Origin: an uncultured Carboxylicivirga sp. | Lineage (GTDB): Bacteria; Bacteroidota; Bacteroidia; Bacteroidales; Marinilabiliaceae | NCBI GenBank assembly: GCA_947503525.1 | Contig: CANNEA010000002.1 | Span: 992,001-1,056,000, forward strand | Length of the DNA stretch: 64,000 nt | Direction: 5' to 3' | Shown: positions 45,202 to 54,673 of the stretch, in pieces | Numbering within the stretch: position 1 is the first letter of the stretch | How the letters are laid out: every line of letters starts with the position of its first letter | Position numbers and translations under genes: made by a program | The notes under the pieces: model-generated | Database searches by the model: none | The model's input: the letters and a program-made list of their open reading frames with translations, nothing else | What the model was told of the DNA's origin: nothing

Positions 45202-46464
45202 ATGAATCAATTTCTCTTTGCGATAGTTTTAATGATTAGCATAGGTCTGTTGTTATGGACTTTTAGGCGAATTCAAGCCAATTTTAAAAGAACTAAAGCC
45301 GTTCCTTTTGATAGCAAAATCAAAGAGCGTTTAAACTTAACGTTTAAGGTAGCCTTTGGCCAGACTAAAATATTACGAAAACCGATTATCGGCTTGCTTC
45401 ATGCTCTGGTATTTTGGGGTTTTATAGTAATTACTATCGGAAGCCTCGAAATGGTCGTTGACGGACTGACTGGCTTGCACCGTTCCTTTGGTGTATTGGG
45501 TATCGTTTATGATGTTATTTCAGCAAGTGGAGATGTGTTTGCGTTTGTAGTGCTGATGGGTATAATGGTGTTTCTTTTTCGTCGATTGGCCTTGTCTATT
45601 AAGCGATTTAAGGGCATAGAGGTGAAAACGAAAAACAAACTGGATGCCAATATTGCCTTGACATTTATCCTACTCTTAATGGTGTCCTTAATAGGGATGA
45701 ACAGCTTTGATATTTTGCTTCATGAAGAAGGATTGGCAGGGATATATCCTCTTTCATCTATTGTGGCAAGTGGGCTTTCCGACAACAATGGGGTGATAGC
45801 AGCATTATTTCATTTTTTTTGGTGGCTGCATATTCTATTGATTTTTGCATTTGCAAACTACCTGCCTTATTCTAAGCACTTCCATGTTTTTATGTCGGTG
45901 CCAAATGTGTTCTTTAGTAATCTGAAGCCCTTAACCTTTCTGCCTTCGATGCCGGAAGTACAAAAGGAAGTGCAGCTAATGATGAGTGGTGATGCCTTCA
46001 ATGCACCTGCAGATGAAGCGCCTTCCAGGTTTGGAGTTAAAGATGTGGAGGATGTCAGTTGGAAGAATTATATGGATGCTTTGACATGTACCCAATGCGG
46101 AAGATGTACAGAGGTGTGTCCTGCTAATATTACAGGTAAAAAGTTGTCGCCTCGAAAAATATTTGTGGATTTACGAAGCAGAATGGATGAAAAAGGCAAG
46201 TTAAAGGCAGAAGATTCTAAAGCTTTGCTTGGTGACTATATTTCGAAAGAAGAGCTATGGGCTTGTACCACCTGTAATGCTTGTGCTCAGGAATGTCCTT
46301 TAAATATCAGTCATCCAAACTTAATTATGGATATGCGACGCTTTTTGGTATTAGAAGAAGGCTCAGCACCTGAAGAATTGAATACCATGTTTGCCAATAT
46401 TGAAAACAATGGAGCTCCATGGAAATATTCACCAGAAGACAGGTTAAAATGGACCGAAGGGTAA
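45202..46464 (+). CDS. Membrane Fe-S/b-type-heme protein, ETF:menaquinone oxidoreductase-like (NarI/HdrC type)
   Basis: 420 residues. Six or so helices fill the first 250 residues with His in membrane positions (L-L-H-A-L-V-F-W-G-F, L-F-H-F-F-W-W-L-H, Y-S-K-H-F-H), as in NarI-type heme b domains. The C-terminal half has two [4Fe-4S] motifs, C-T-Q-C-G-R-C-x3-C-P and C-T-T-C-N-A-C-x3-C-P-L, in the HdrC style. Together with the next gene it forms the two halves of the EMO-type enzyme described in syntrophic and metal-reducing bacteria that moves electrons from ETF to menaquinone. Assignment is by architecture and position after etfBA. Confidence 0.85.
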   Translation: MNQFLFAIVLMISIGLLLWTFRRIQANFKRTKAVPFDSKIKERLNLTFKVAFGQTKILRKPIIGLLHALVFWGFIVITIGSLEMVVDGLTGLHRSFGVLGIVYDVISASGDVFAFVVLMGIMVFLFRRLALSIKRFKGIEVKTKNKLDANIALTFILLLMVSLIGMNSFDILLHEEGLAGIYPLSSIVASGLSDNNGVIAALFHFFWWLHILLIFAFANYLPYSKHFHVFMSVPNVFFSNLKPLTFLPSMPEVQKEVQLMMSGDAFNAPADEAPSRFGVKDVEDVSWKNYMDALTCTQCGRCTEVCPANITGKKLSPRKIFVDLRSRMDEKGKLKAEDSKALLGDYISKEELWACTTCNACAQECPLNISHPNLIMDMRRFLVLEEGSAPEELNTMFANIENNGAPWKYSPEDRLKWTEG

Positions 46465-46518
46465 TTGAGCTCTAAGTTTCATTAATCATGTAAGCTTAAA
46501 CAATAATAATTGAAAACA

Positions 46519-47307
46519 ATGTCAAAAATAGATGTGCCGGTAATGGCAGATATACAAGCAAAAGGCGAAAGGGCAGAATATTTATTCTGGGTAGGTTGTG
46601 CCGGAGCTTTTGATAAACGTTATCAAAAAGTGACCCGTTCCTTTGCTAAAATATTAAATGAAGTGGGCATTAGCTATGCTGTATTAGGAACAGAAGAAAC
46701 CTGTACTGGTGATCCGGCCAAACGGGCAGGAAACGAAATGCTCTTTCAGATGCAGGCCATGCAGGTTATCGAAACCTTAAATGCCTATCAGGTTAAAAAG
46801 GTGATTTGTACCTGTCCGCATTGTTTTAACATTATTAAAAATGAATATCCTGAATTGGGCGGAGATTATGAGGTTATTCATTATTCCAGTTTTTTGCAGG
46901 ACTTAATAGACTCGGGTAGAATCAATATTAAAAAAGAAGCTTTTAAAAATAAAAATATCACCTTTCATGATCCTTGTTATTTGGGCAGGGGAAACGGGAT
47001 TTATGATGCTCCTCGTAAAGTAATCGGAGCCATGGATGTGAATTATAAAGAAATGAAACGCGCTAAAAGCTTCTCATTGTGCTGTGGTGCAGGAGGTGCG
47101 CAGATGTTTAAGGAAGCCGAGAAAGGCGATTCTGAGGTATTTGAAGAACGAACAAAAGATGTCCTGGCCACAGGTGCAGATATCGTTGCAACAGCCTGCC
47201 CTTTTTGCATGACCATGCTAAGTGATGGATTAAAATTTGCCGGACAGGAAAAGAAAGTCGTCAATATGGATTTGGCTGAATTGATCGCTGAGAATATGGA
47301 TTTGTAA
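46519..47307 (+). CDS. CCG-domain Fe-S protein (HdrB/HdrD-like), partner of the membrane heme protein
   Basis: The ATG at 46519 is used; a TTG nine bases upstream is less likely. 262 residues with two CCG cysteine-rich domains: the first with 'LFWVGCAGAFDKRYQKVTRS' and C-T-C-P-H-C-F-N, the second with F-H-D-P-C-Y-L-G-R, L-C-C-G-A-G-G and T-A-C-P-F-C. Such domains hold the non-cubane clusters of heterodisulfide reductase. In EMO proteins this part is fused to the NarI-type domain; here it is a separate gene, 54 bp downstream. Likely the subunit that receives electrons from EtfAB. Confidence 0.88.
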   Translation: MSKIDVPVMADIQAKGERAEYLFWVGCAGAFDKRYQKVTRSFAKILNEVGISYAVLGTEETCTGDPAKRAGNEMLFQMQAMQVIETLNAYQVKKVICTCPHCFNIIKNEYPELGGDYEVIHYSSFLQDLIDSGRINIKKEAFKNKNITFHDPCYLGRGNGIYDAPRKVIGAMDVNYKEMKRAKSFSLCCGAGGAQMFKEAEKGDSEVFEERTKDVLATGADIVATACPFCMTMLSDGLKFAGQEKKVVNMDLAELIAENMDL

Positions 47308-47369
47308 TCGACTAAATCAAGTTCTTGTTAAGCGCTTAAGTTCTCGAATTCTATGTTTTTTGCTTTCAT

Positions 47370-47443
47370 TTTTTGTGTCATGACAAAAAGTGAAGTTGAG
47401 TTGGGCGAAGCGCCATTTGTAATATTTCTTTCAATACCGGTCT
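47370..47443 (+). repeat. Palindromic AT-rich intergenic element
   Basis: Between the CCG-protein and icmF genes lies a near-palindrome TTTTGTGTCATGACAAAA followed by a GGCG-AAG-CGCC hairpin; upstream is also TTAAGCGCTTAA (47328-47339). It resembles short palindromic elements dispersed in Bacteroidota genomes, but only one clear copy is in this window. Confidence 0.35.
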
Positions 47444-47470
47444 GCGTGATCAAGATAATAAATTAAATAG

Positions 47471-50400
47471 ATGCAAAATCAATCCCCATATACAAGTCAA
47501 AATAAAATCAGAATTGTAACGGCAACTTCATTGTTTGATGGTCATGATGCTTCCATTAACATTATGCGTCGCATATTGCAATCTTCCGGAGCCGAAATCA
47601 TTCATCTGGGGCATAACCGTTCGGTGCAGGAAATTGTGGACTGTGCTATTCAGGAGGATGTGCAAGCCATAGCCATTACTTCTTATCAAGGGGGGCACAT
47701 CGAATTTTTTAAATATATGTATGACCTGCTGGAAAAAGAAGGGGCAGGGCATATTCGTATTTTTGGTGGTGGGGGCGGTGTTATCTTGCTGCAAGAAATT
47801 GAGGAACTACATGAGTATGGTATAGCACGTATATTTTCACCTGATGAAGGGCGTCAGTTAGGTTTGCAGGGTATGATCAATCAGGTGCTCGAGTTGGCTG
47901 ATTATGTACCAGAGACATCCTCCATGCTGTTGGGTGAAGTACCTGCCTTTGAAAACCAGGGCACATTGGCCCGATGGATTTCTATTCTGGAAAATAACCG
48001 GGATGAAGCCGGCAGTCTGCGAGCTATACTTAAAAGTCATCAGTCAATAAACCGAGTGCCTGTGATTGGCATAACCGGGACTGGTGGTGCAGGCAAGTCA
48101 TCTTTGATTGATGAGCTGATTCGTCGTTTTATTCTGGACTCCCCACACCTGAAGATCGGAATTGTATCTGTTGATCCGAGTAAACGTAAGTCGGGCGGTG
48201 CCTTACTTGGTGATCGCATTCGTATGAACAGTATTAATCACCCCAATATATTTATGCGATCAATGGCAACCCGGGGTGCTAACCTCTCTTTATCCACACA
48301 TGTGAACGATACGGTTGCTTTGCTTAAGGCTTCAGGAGCTGATTTTATCATCCTGGAAACATCAGGCATTGGTCAGTCCGACACGCAAATCGTCGATCAT
48401 TGTGATTTATCTTTATATGTGATGACACCTGAATTTGGAGCGCCTTCTCAGTTGGAAAAAATTGACATGCTTGATTTTGCGGATTTGGTGGTGATCAATA
48501 AAAGTGATAAGCGAGGTGCGGAGGATGCCTTACGAGATGTGAAAAAGCAGGTGCAACGCAACCGACAAGCATTTGATACACTGCCGGATGATATGCCGGT
48601 TTATTTGGCTCATGCTTCACAGTTTTTCGATGCCGGTGTGAATCAGTTTTATTCGGCATTAAAAGAAGAGCTGCAAACGCGCTATACCTATTTAACTTTA
48701 TCAGTTGGAAAGCCTTTGAAAGAGCAAGAATATACCGAAGCCATTATTCCCGGTGGACGTGTTCGTTATCTGGCTGAAATTGCAGATACGGTTCGTCAGT
48801 ATAATAAGGAGGCCATTGATCAAAGCGCTATTGCCGGTCAAGTATATGCTTTGAAAGTAAGTTGGGATTTAATAAATGCAGCGGGAGCTGATACTAGCAG
48901 TCTCGATAAGGAAATTACCTACAGGGAATCACAATTAACATCTGCTAATCGCAACCTTCTTGATAATTGGCAACAAAAAAAAGCCGAATATGGAAGTGAT
49001 GTCTTTTCTTTCAAATCGCGAAATAAGGAGATTAAAATACAAACCAGGATAGAGTCAGTATCTCATTTAAAGATTCCTAAAATTGCCATTCCTCAGTATA
49101 ATAACTGGGAAGATATACTTAAGTGGCAACTGAAGGAGAATTTCCCGGGGCATTTCCCTTATGCAGCTGGTGTGTTTCCTTTTAAACGCGAATATGAAGA
49201 TCCGACTCGAATGTTTGCCGGAGAAGGCAGTCCTGAACGAACCAATAAACGTTTTCATTACCTCTCAAAAGGACAGAAGGCCAAACGGCTTTCCACCGCA
49301 TTTGATTCGGTTACTTTATACGGAGAGAATCCTGATCTACGTCCTGATATTTACGGTAAGGTAGGTAATTCCGGAGTCTCGATTGCCACCTTGGATGATG
49401 CCAAAAAACTCTACTCAGGATTTGACCTATGTGATCCTTTAACATCGGTGAGTATGACCATTAATGGTCCGGCTCCAATCCTGATGGCTTTCTTTTTAAA
49501 TGCCGCCATTGATCAGGCTTGTGAAAAGTACATCACGGAGAACAACATTATAATTCCCAAATCGATTGCTAAAAATCAAGCTGAGTATAATGGTGACTTG
49601 CCAGAAGGAAACGATGGCTTAGGCTTGCTTTTATTAGGATTAAATAGTGAAGAGTTGCTTGAAGCATCGGTTTATGAAGAGATAAAAGCAAAAACCTTAA
49701 ATACGGTTAGAGGAACGGTTCAGGCCGATATCTTAAAGGAAGATCAGGCGCAGAATACCTGTATTTTTTCCATCGATTTTTCATTAAAACTAATGGGTGA
49801 TGTGCAGGAATATTTTATCCGGCAACAGGTACAGAATTTTTATTCAGTATCCATCTCGGGTTATCATATTGCTGAAGCAGGTGCTAATCCCGTAACGCAG
49901 CTTGCGCTTACCTTAGCCAATGGTTTTACCTATGTGGAGTATTACCTCTCCAAAGGCATGCATATCGATGAGTTTGCTCCCAACTTGTCCTTTTTCTTTT
50001 CGAATGGTATCGATCCTGAATTTTCGGTCATTGGTCGAGTGGCGCGTTTAATATGGGCCAAGGCCATCAAGTTAAAATATGGTGGCAATGAGCGTTCGCA
50101 AAAGCTTAAGTATCATATTCAAACTTCTGGTCGTTCGCTGCATGCACAGGAAATAGAGTTTAACGATATTCGAACGACCCTGCAGGCTTTATATGCCATT
50201 TACGACAATTGTAATTCACTGCATACCAATGCCTATGATGAAGCTATTACTACGCCTACTGAAGAATCGGTGCGAAGAGCCATGGCCATTCAGCTGATTA
50301 TTAATCATGAGTTGGGGCTGGCTAAAAATCAGAATCCTCTGCAAGGATCCTTTATTATTGAAGAACTGACGAACCTGGTGGAAGAAGCCGTAATGGCCGA

Positions 50401-50809
50401 GTTTGATCGCCTCAATGACCGTGGAGGAGTTTTGGGAGCCATGGAGACCAATTATCAGCGAAGTAAAATACAAGAAGAGTCGCTGCATTACGAAAGCATG
50501 AAAAATAGTGGGAAACTGCCTTTGATGGGTGTAAATACTTTTCTATCCAAGACTGGTTCACCTACCGTATTGCCACAGGAAGTAATACGCAGTGCCGAAG
50601 ACGAGAAACAAAATCAACTCAAAGAATTAGAGCTCTTTCATGAGCGACATATTAATGAGAAGGATACAGCAATTAGTCGACTTAAGGAAGTGGCCTTGGC
50701 CAATGGAAATTTATTTGCCGAACTAATGGAAACCGTTAAACATTGCTCCATGGGTCAGATAACGCAGGCGCTTTATGAAGTTGGTGGGCAGTATAGGAGG
50801 AATATGTAG
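47471..50809 (+). CDS. icmF: Fused isobutyryl-CoA mutase IcmF (B12-dependent)
   Basis: 1112 residues with the full IcmF order. N-terminal B12-binding domain: '[16 protein letters not shown]', with D23-G-H25-D-A-S holding the cobalt-ligand His. Central MeaI-type G-protein chaperone: P-loop [12 protein letters not shown] at about 200-211. C-terminal mutase barrel: '[20 protein letters not shown]' and '[20 protein letters not shown]'. The M-F-A-G-E-G form marks the IcmF group rather than methylmalonyl-CoA mutase. It interconverts isobutyryl-CoA and n-butyryl-CoA, which would feed the butyryl-CoA-type oxidation genes upstream. No B12 riboswitch is seen in the 163-bp leader. Confidence 0.95.
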   Translation: MQNQSPYTSQNKIRIVTATSLFDGHDASINIMRRILQSSGAEIIHLGHNRSVQEIVDCAIQEDVQAIAITSYQGGHIEFFKYMYDLLEKEGAGHIRIFGGGGGVILLQEIEELHEYGIARIFSPDEGRQLGLQGMINQVLELADYVPETSSMLLGEVPAFENQGTLARWISILENNRDEAGSLRAILKSHQSINRVPVIGITGTGGAGKSSLIDELIRRFILDSPHLKIGIVSVDPSKRKSGGALLGDRIRMNSINHPNIFMRSMATRGANLSLSTHVNDTVALLKASGADFIILETSGIGQSDTQIVDHCDLSLYVMTPEFGAPSQLEKIDMLDFADLVVINKSDKRGAEDALRDVKKQVQRNRQAFDTLPDDMPVYLAHASQFFDAGVNQFYSALKEELQTRYTYLTLSVGKPLKEQEYTEAIIPGGRVRYLAEIADTVRQYNKEAIDQSAIAGQVYALKVSWDLINAAGADTSSLDKEITYRESQLTSANRNLLDNWQQKKAEYGSDVFSFKSRNKEIKIQTRIESVSHLKIPKIAIPQYNNWEDILKWQLKENFPGHFPYAAGVFPFKREYEDPTRMFAGEGSPERTNKRFHYLSKGQKAKRLSTAFDSVTLYGENPDLRPDIYGKVGNSGVSIATLDDAKKLYSGFDLCDPLTSVSMTINGPAPILMAFFLNAAIDQACEKYITENNIIIPKSIAKNQAEYNGDLPEGNDGLGLLLLGLNSEELLEASVYEEIKAKTLNTVRGTVQADILKEDQAQNTCIFSIDFSLKLMGDVQEYFIRQQVQNFYSVSISGYHIAEAGANPVTQLALTLANGFTYVEYYLSKGMHIDEFAPNLSFFFSNGIDPEFSVIGRVARLIWAKAIKLKYGGNERSQKLKYHIQTSGRSLHAQEIEFNDIRTTLQALYAIYDNCNSLHTNAYDEAITTPTEESVRRAMAIQLIINHELGLAKNQNPLQGSFIIEELTNLVEEAVMAEFDRLNDRGGVLGAMETNYQRSKIQEESLHYESMKNSGKLPLMGVNTFLSKTGSPTVLPQEVIRSAEDEKQNQLKELELFHERHINEKDTAISRLKEVALANGNLFAELMETVKHCSMGQITQALYEVGGQYRRNM

Positions 50810-51412
50810 GAGTGCATTTTTATTATCAGCAAGATATTGAATGATAATATTTTCTATAGAATCAGTTGATTTTTCCTTTTTATTAGTGAAAAACGCAAAC
50901 AGCTTCAGTTGACAATGGATTTGTTGAAAAAAAACCTTTCCTCATTTAAGGAATCATTACGAATTTGTTTTTTGTCAAGAGTGAAATAATGCAAAGCTTA
51001 TTGTTTATGTCACGTCTAGTGCATTATTCTGACCACCTTCCCGGATTGTGTGCTTTTTATTAATATAAGGTGGGATGTTGCTAAGGATAGTTGCTTCATT
51101 TGAGTGATTTCATGCATGATAAAGAGTGCTTTAATTCGTTATCTTTTTATCCTGTAAGAGGTCGTTTAAGTTGTTATGCGAGCTAATATCAAGTATTTGT
51201 TTCGATTAACCCGTCATGTTAACTAATGACATGAGAGTAAAAAATGTCGATTGTAACAAACCCGGTCAGTATGTTGTAAATAACTGGTTGCTTAGCTCAT
51301 AGAGTCTTGGTAATTCTGTGTCTTTTAATTTGTTATAGATACTGGAAATCTTAACATTTTTTCATATATTTAATTGATATTCTGGCAACTGAAAAGACCT
51401 TGATTTATTTTT
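50810..51412. other. 603-bp gene-free region between icmF and the AraC-TPR regulator
   Basis: AT-rich, with no credible ORF on either strand. Only weak structure is visible: a TCATGT/ACATGA inverted repeat (51213-51233) and poly-T/A tracts. No terminator with a convincing T-run follows icmF. It may hold the regulator's promoter and operator. Confidence 0.35.
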
Positions 51413-53278
51413 ATGCCTGAAATTTTTCTTCATAAGATCAGAAAAATTATTCTGGAGAATATTGAAAACGATAAGTTTGGTGTTAGTGATTTAGCAGAGA
51501 AATTAAACTTAAGTCGTTCTCAATTGCTCCGGAAAATTAAAGCAGACGCTGATATCTCGGCCAATCAATATATTCGTGATATTCGTCTTGAACAGGCGGT
51601 TGAGTTATTGAAGAAAGCAGAGTTAAACGCTTCAGAAATTGCTTATAAAACTGGTTTTAGCAGTCCGTCTTATTTTAATAAATGTTTTCATGAAAAATTT
51701 GGATATACACCAGGCGATTTCAAAAGAAACAGGGAAAAGCTAGAGCCTGAACCGGAAAAGAAGAATATTAAAATTAATAGAGGGTGGTATTGGATGGGAG
51801 CCGCTCTTGCTATATGCACTTTATTAGCTTTTTTCATCTTTAATATACTTGTTGCGGAAAAAAAGGAGGTAGCCAAGTATAAATCGATTGCTGTTCTCCC
51901 TTTGCTCGATTTATCTGAAAATAAAAATAAAGACTTCTTATCTATTGGTTTAACCGATGCAATTACTTTACAGCTTTCGCATTTAAAAGGACTACGTGTT
52001 ATATCTCGTGGTTCTTCCATGTTGTATCGGGATTCTCTGCAACTGTATTCAGAGATAGCAAGGAAACTGGGTGTTGATTTATTGCTGGAAGGATCAATAA
52101 TCTATGGAGGAGATAGTTTACGCGTTACGGTTCAGTTAATTCATCCGTATCCTCAGGAAGGACATGTTTGGGCCAATAGTTACGACCAGAGAGCAACTAA
52201 TATTCTTCAATTATCACATGATATTTCAAGTCAGATAGCCAAAGAAATTCATTTTGTATTAAACAGAGATCAAAACAAAGCTTCTCAAAGACAGTTTTCA
52301 GCAGAAGCTTTGGAATCTTATTTAAGAGGAAAGATGTTGTGGCAGAAACAGAATCCCGAATCAGTTGAAGATGCCATTCAATATTTAAATGAGGCCATTA
52401 AGTTGGAACCTGATTTTGCACAGGCCTACTGTACTCTAGCTGAGGCCTACATGTCGAAAAATAAAATGTTTCCGGGGAATAATGAGGAGAAACTAAAAAA
52501 TAAGATGCAGAGTAAAAATGCCATTAATCATGCTCTGAATAGGGCTCTTGAGTTAGACGGTTCTTTGGCTGAAGCCTACATTACAAAGGGTATGATGTTA
52601 AGAAAAATTGATTGGGATTGGGAGGGTATGAAAAAAATGGCAGAAAAGGGGCTACAACTTAATCCTAATAATAAAGATGGATATATGCTTCTATCTGATT
52701 ACTATCTGGTAAAGGGTATGTTAAAAAAGTCGATACAGAACGCTTTGCTGGCAGAGGATTACGATCCCTTAAATCCCCGAATTGGTTGTCTCGTAGCCGA
52801 GCGCTATATGTATGCCGGACTGTATGAAGAAGCAATTCGCCAATACAGAAAAGTGTTTGAATTATATCCACGATACAGCTTTGCGTGGGATGGAGTGGGA
52901 TTTGCTCATTTTCTTAATGGAGATAAAGAACAGGCAAAAAACTCGTGGCTAGAACTTCACAAGACAATGGGTAATAATCATATGGCGGAGTATTTCCAGC
53001 AAAATGATTTTAATAATTCAGTGAATTACATTATTTCAAAATTTGCAGCCGGTGATAAGTTGTATTGCTCTAATCCTCCCATTATTGCCATGGCACATAT
53101 TTTAGTAAACAGAAAAGAAGGGGCGCTTAAATACCTTGAAATTGCAAGAGAGTATCGTAATGAAGATCTGCCGGTGCTAATGTTAAGTCCGGTATTCGAA
53201 CCTTTGTATTCTGAAGAGCGCTATTTAGGCTTAGCCAACCAGCTTAATGTTTCAATTAATCACCAGTTAATTAATTGA
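51413..53278 (+). CDS. Membrane-anchored AraC-type regulator with FlgO/TolB-like and TPR domains
   Basis: 621 residues. The AraC HTH is at the N-terminus (about 5-108), with 'FGVSDLAEKLNLSRSQLLRK' and 'ASEIAYKTGFSSPSYFNKCF'. One membrane helix (about 128-150) leads to an extracytoplasmic part: a FlgO/TolB-N-like domain (about 155-275, 'SIAVLPLLDLSENKNKDFLS', 'LLLEGSIIYGGDSLRVTVQL'), then TPR repeats (about 300-560). So DNA binding would be controlled directly by a periplasmic sensor without phosphorylation. It is divergent in layout from classical AraC proteins, whose HTH is C-terminal. The two unknown exported proteins downstream are candidate targets. Confidence 0.87.
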   Translation: MPEIFLHKIRKIILENIENDKFGVSDLAEKLNLSRSQLLRKIKADADISANQYIRDIRLEQAVELLKKAELNASEIAYKTGFSSPSYFNKCFHEKFGYTPGDFKRNREKLEPEPEKKNIKINRGWYWMGAALAICTLLAFFIFNILVAEKKEVAKYKSIAVLPLLDLSENKNKDFLSIGLTDAITLQLSHLKGLRVISRGSSMLYRDSLQLYSEIARKLGVDLLLEGSIIYGGDSLRVTVQLIHPYPQEGHVWANSYDQRATNILQLSHDISSQIAKEIHFVLNRDQNKASQRQFSAEALESYLRGKMLWQKQNPESVEDAIQYLNEAIKLEPDFAQAYCTLAEAYMSKNKMFPGNNEEKLKNKMQSKNAINHALNRALELDGSLAEAYITKGMMLRKIDWDWEGMKKMAEKGLQLNPNNKDGYMLLSDYYLVKGMLKKSIQNALLAEDYDPLNPRIGCLVAERYMYAGLYEEAIRQYRKVFELYPRYSFAWDGVGFAHFLNGDKEQAKNSWLELHKTMGNNHMAEYFQQNDFNNSVNYIISKFAAGDKLYCSNPPIIAMAHILVNRKEGALKYLEIAREYRNEDLPVLMLSPVFEPLYSEERYLGLANQLNVSINHQLIN

Positions 53279-53355
53279 TCTTTGAATAAGACCTGCTGCT
53301 ACAAATTTTAAAGTACTGCTTCAAAATTAAAAGTTTATGCTACACAATTGATAAG

Positions 53356-53384
53356 TTGCCATTGAACTTATAGCTGATCTTTGC
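53356..53384 (+). promoter_or_regulatory. Candidate Bacteroidetes-type promoter for the exported-protein pair
   Basis: TTG (53356-53358), 17 bp, then GATCTTTGC (53376-53384), one base off TAnnTTTG. The leader to the ATG at 53410 would be about 20 nt. Confidence 0.4.
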
Positions 53385-53409
53385 ATCATTAACTTAAAAT
53401 TTTAGTGAT

Positions 53410-53847
53410 ATGAAAACTTTAGGATCTGTTTTAATGGTGTGTCTGTTTATTGGTATTTCCTTTTCTAATACCAAGGCACAAAACGACGCAAGTAATGTTT
53501 ATCAAGCTTGGGTTGAGAGTACTTTTTGGTCGCCAGTATTTTGCGATGGAGTAATGGTTGATGCGCTGGAAGGTGGTACAATAAGAGTTCATGTTGTTGA
53601 GCGGTATTTACCAGGTGTTAGTTTTACACGAATTGCACAAATAAAAGGTGAAGTAACCAGTGATTTGACGGGTGAAGTTTTTAAAATTAGAGAAACTGAC
53701 AAATATTCTTGGTCACCGGGTTCTCCCTACATTGTTAAGTGGCGTTACAATCTGATTGGCAATATGGGTACTCATTATCATGGAACTATAACCTATGATA
53801 TTTGGGCTGGCGTAATACTTGAGGTTAGTCAGACGGTTTGCAACTAA
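53410..53847 (+). CDS. Small exported protein, unknown
   Basis: 145 residues with a signal peptide (about 1-23, ending T-K-A-Q). The mature domain (about 120 residues) has Cys near its start (P-V-F-C-D-G) and the second-last residue (V-C-N), possibly a disulfide, and a strand-rich pattern ('GGTIRVHVVERYLPGVSFTR', 'YIVKWRYNLIGNMGTHYHG'). I know no family. It sits 131 bp behind the membrane-anchored regulator and 28 bp before a lipoprotein gene, so the two exported proteins are probably co-expressed. Confidence 0.7.
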   Translation: MKTLGSVLMVCLFIGISFSNTKAQNDASNVYQAWVESTFWSPVFCDGVMVDALEGGTIRVHVVERYLPGVSFTRIAQIKGEVTSDLTGEVFKIRETDKYSWSPGSPYIVKWRYNLIGNMGTHYHGTITYDIWAGVILEVSQTVCN

Positions 53848-53875
53848 TATATAACTGGACTTAATTTCCTTGAAT

Positions 53876-54556
53876 ATGAAAGCATATGTTTTATTCTTAA
53901 TGGTCACACTTGCAATGGTTTTTGCTGGCTGTGAAAAGGAGTTTATTCACGAGACTGAAAATCAGGCAGAATTGAAAAATGGAAAATCAGACCATGATAA
54001 ATTAATCGGCTTTGACGAATGGGGGTTTAATTTTAATGCCCAGCTGTTTGATAACTATCTGATAAATGTAATGTTTGGCGATCCTAAGTTTGCGGGTATG
54101 CCTCATTATAGACAAATGATATACCAGGGTGAAGGTGAGGAGTTCTGGGATGAGGTTATAAACAATTATCCATATTTTGTTAATTTTATGCCTCCGGATT
54201 TGCTTGATTGTCAGATGAAAATGAAATGGAATGAAGATCTATTATCGAAATCAGGTATTTATCCCGAAAGCTGGGTTGATTCAGAAGCTTGGATCGTTTT
54301 TCACTACAAGATGAATACGGAATTTCAAAAATGGACTCAAATAAGAACCTTGGTCGCTCGTCAAAGTACAGATTATCTTGAAGGGGATAGATGGTATGAT
54401 AAAGACGGCAATGAAATAGGCAAAAAATCTTATTACTGGAACGATCTCATCATTATAAGGGTAATCAATAATGGAGATAATCCTTTTGTGCCGGATGTGA
54501 TGCCGGATGATTATATCAGGCCCAAAGGAGAAGTCATGGGTAAATATTCACTATGA
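53876..54556 (+). CDS. Lipoprotein of unknown function
   Basis: I use the ATG at 53876; a TTG six bases upstream also opens the frame. The N-terminus is a lipobox signal (M-V-F-A-G-C-E-K), so the mature protein would be a lipidated periplasmic or surface protein of about 208 residues. The rest is rich in aromatics and acidic residues ('DEWGFNFNAQLFDNYLINVM', 'FWDEVINNYPYFVNFMPPDL') with no family I recognise. Partner of the small exported protein upstream. Confidence 0.72.
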   Translation: MKAYVLFLMVTLAMVFAGCEKEFIHETENQAELKNGKSDHDKLIGFDEWGFNFNAQLFDNYLINVMFGDPKFAGMPHYRQMIYQGEGEEFWDEVINNYPYFVNFMPPDLLDCQMKMKWNEDLLSKSGIYPESWVDSEAWIVFHYKMNTEFQKWTQIRTLVARQSTDYLEGDRWYDKDGNEIGKKSYYWNDLIIIRVINNGDNPFVPDVMPDDYIRPKGEVMGKYSL

Positions 54557-54586
54557 ACCAACTAAATTCGGGATTCATAAAATTAT

Positions 54587-54621
54587 GATCTGTAACGCCT
54601 AAGGAATGGGTGTTGCAGATC
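54587..54621. terminator. Hairpin between convergent lipoprotein and membrane-protein genes
   Basis: A 10-bp stem GATCTGTAAC / GTTGCAGATC (one G-U) with a 15-nt loop between two converging genes. There is no strong T-run on either side, so termination is likely but not sure. Confidence 0.5.
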
Positions 54622-54673
54622 GTAATAGAAATTCAGACCCCTTCCAATTTGTTTCAATTGCTCTGGAGCGTTA

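Noticed and set aside
45202-46464. Nitrate reductase gamma subunit NarI
   Set aside because: Only the heme b part resembles NarI; HdrC-type clusters, the CCG partner and the etfBA context point to ETF:menaquinone electron transfer.
47308-47470. Cobalamin riboswitch before icmF
   Set aside because: The leader is too short and lacks the conserved GCCACTG B12-box; only a palindrome is seen.
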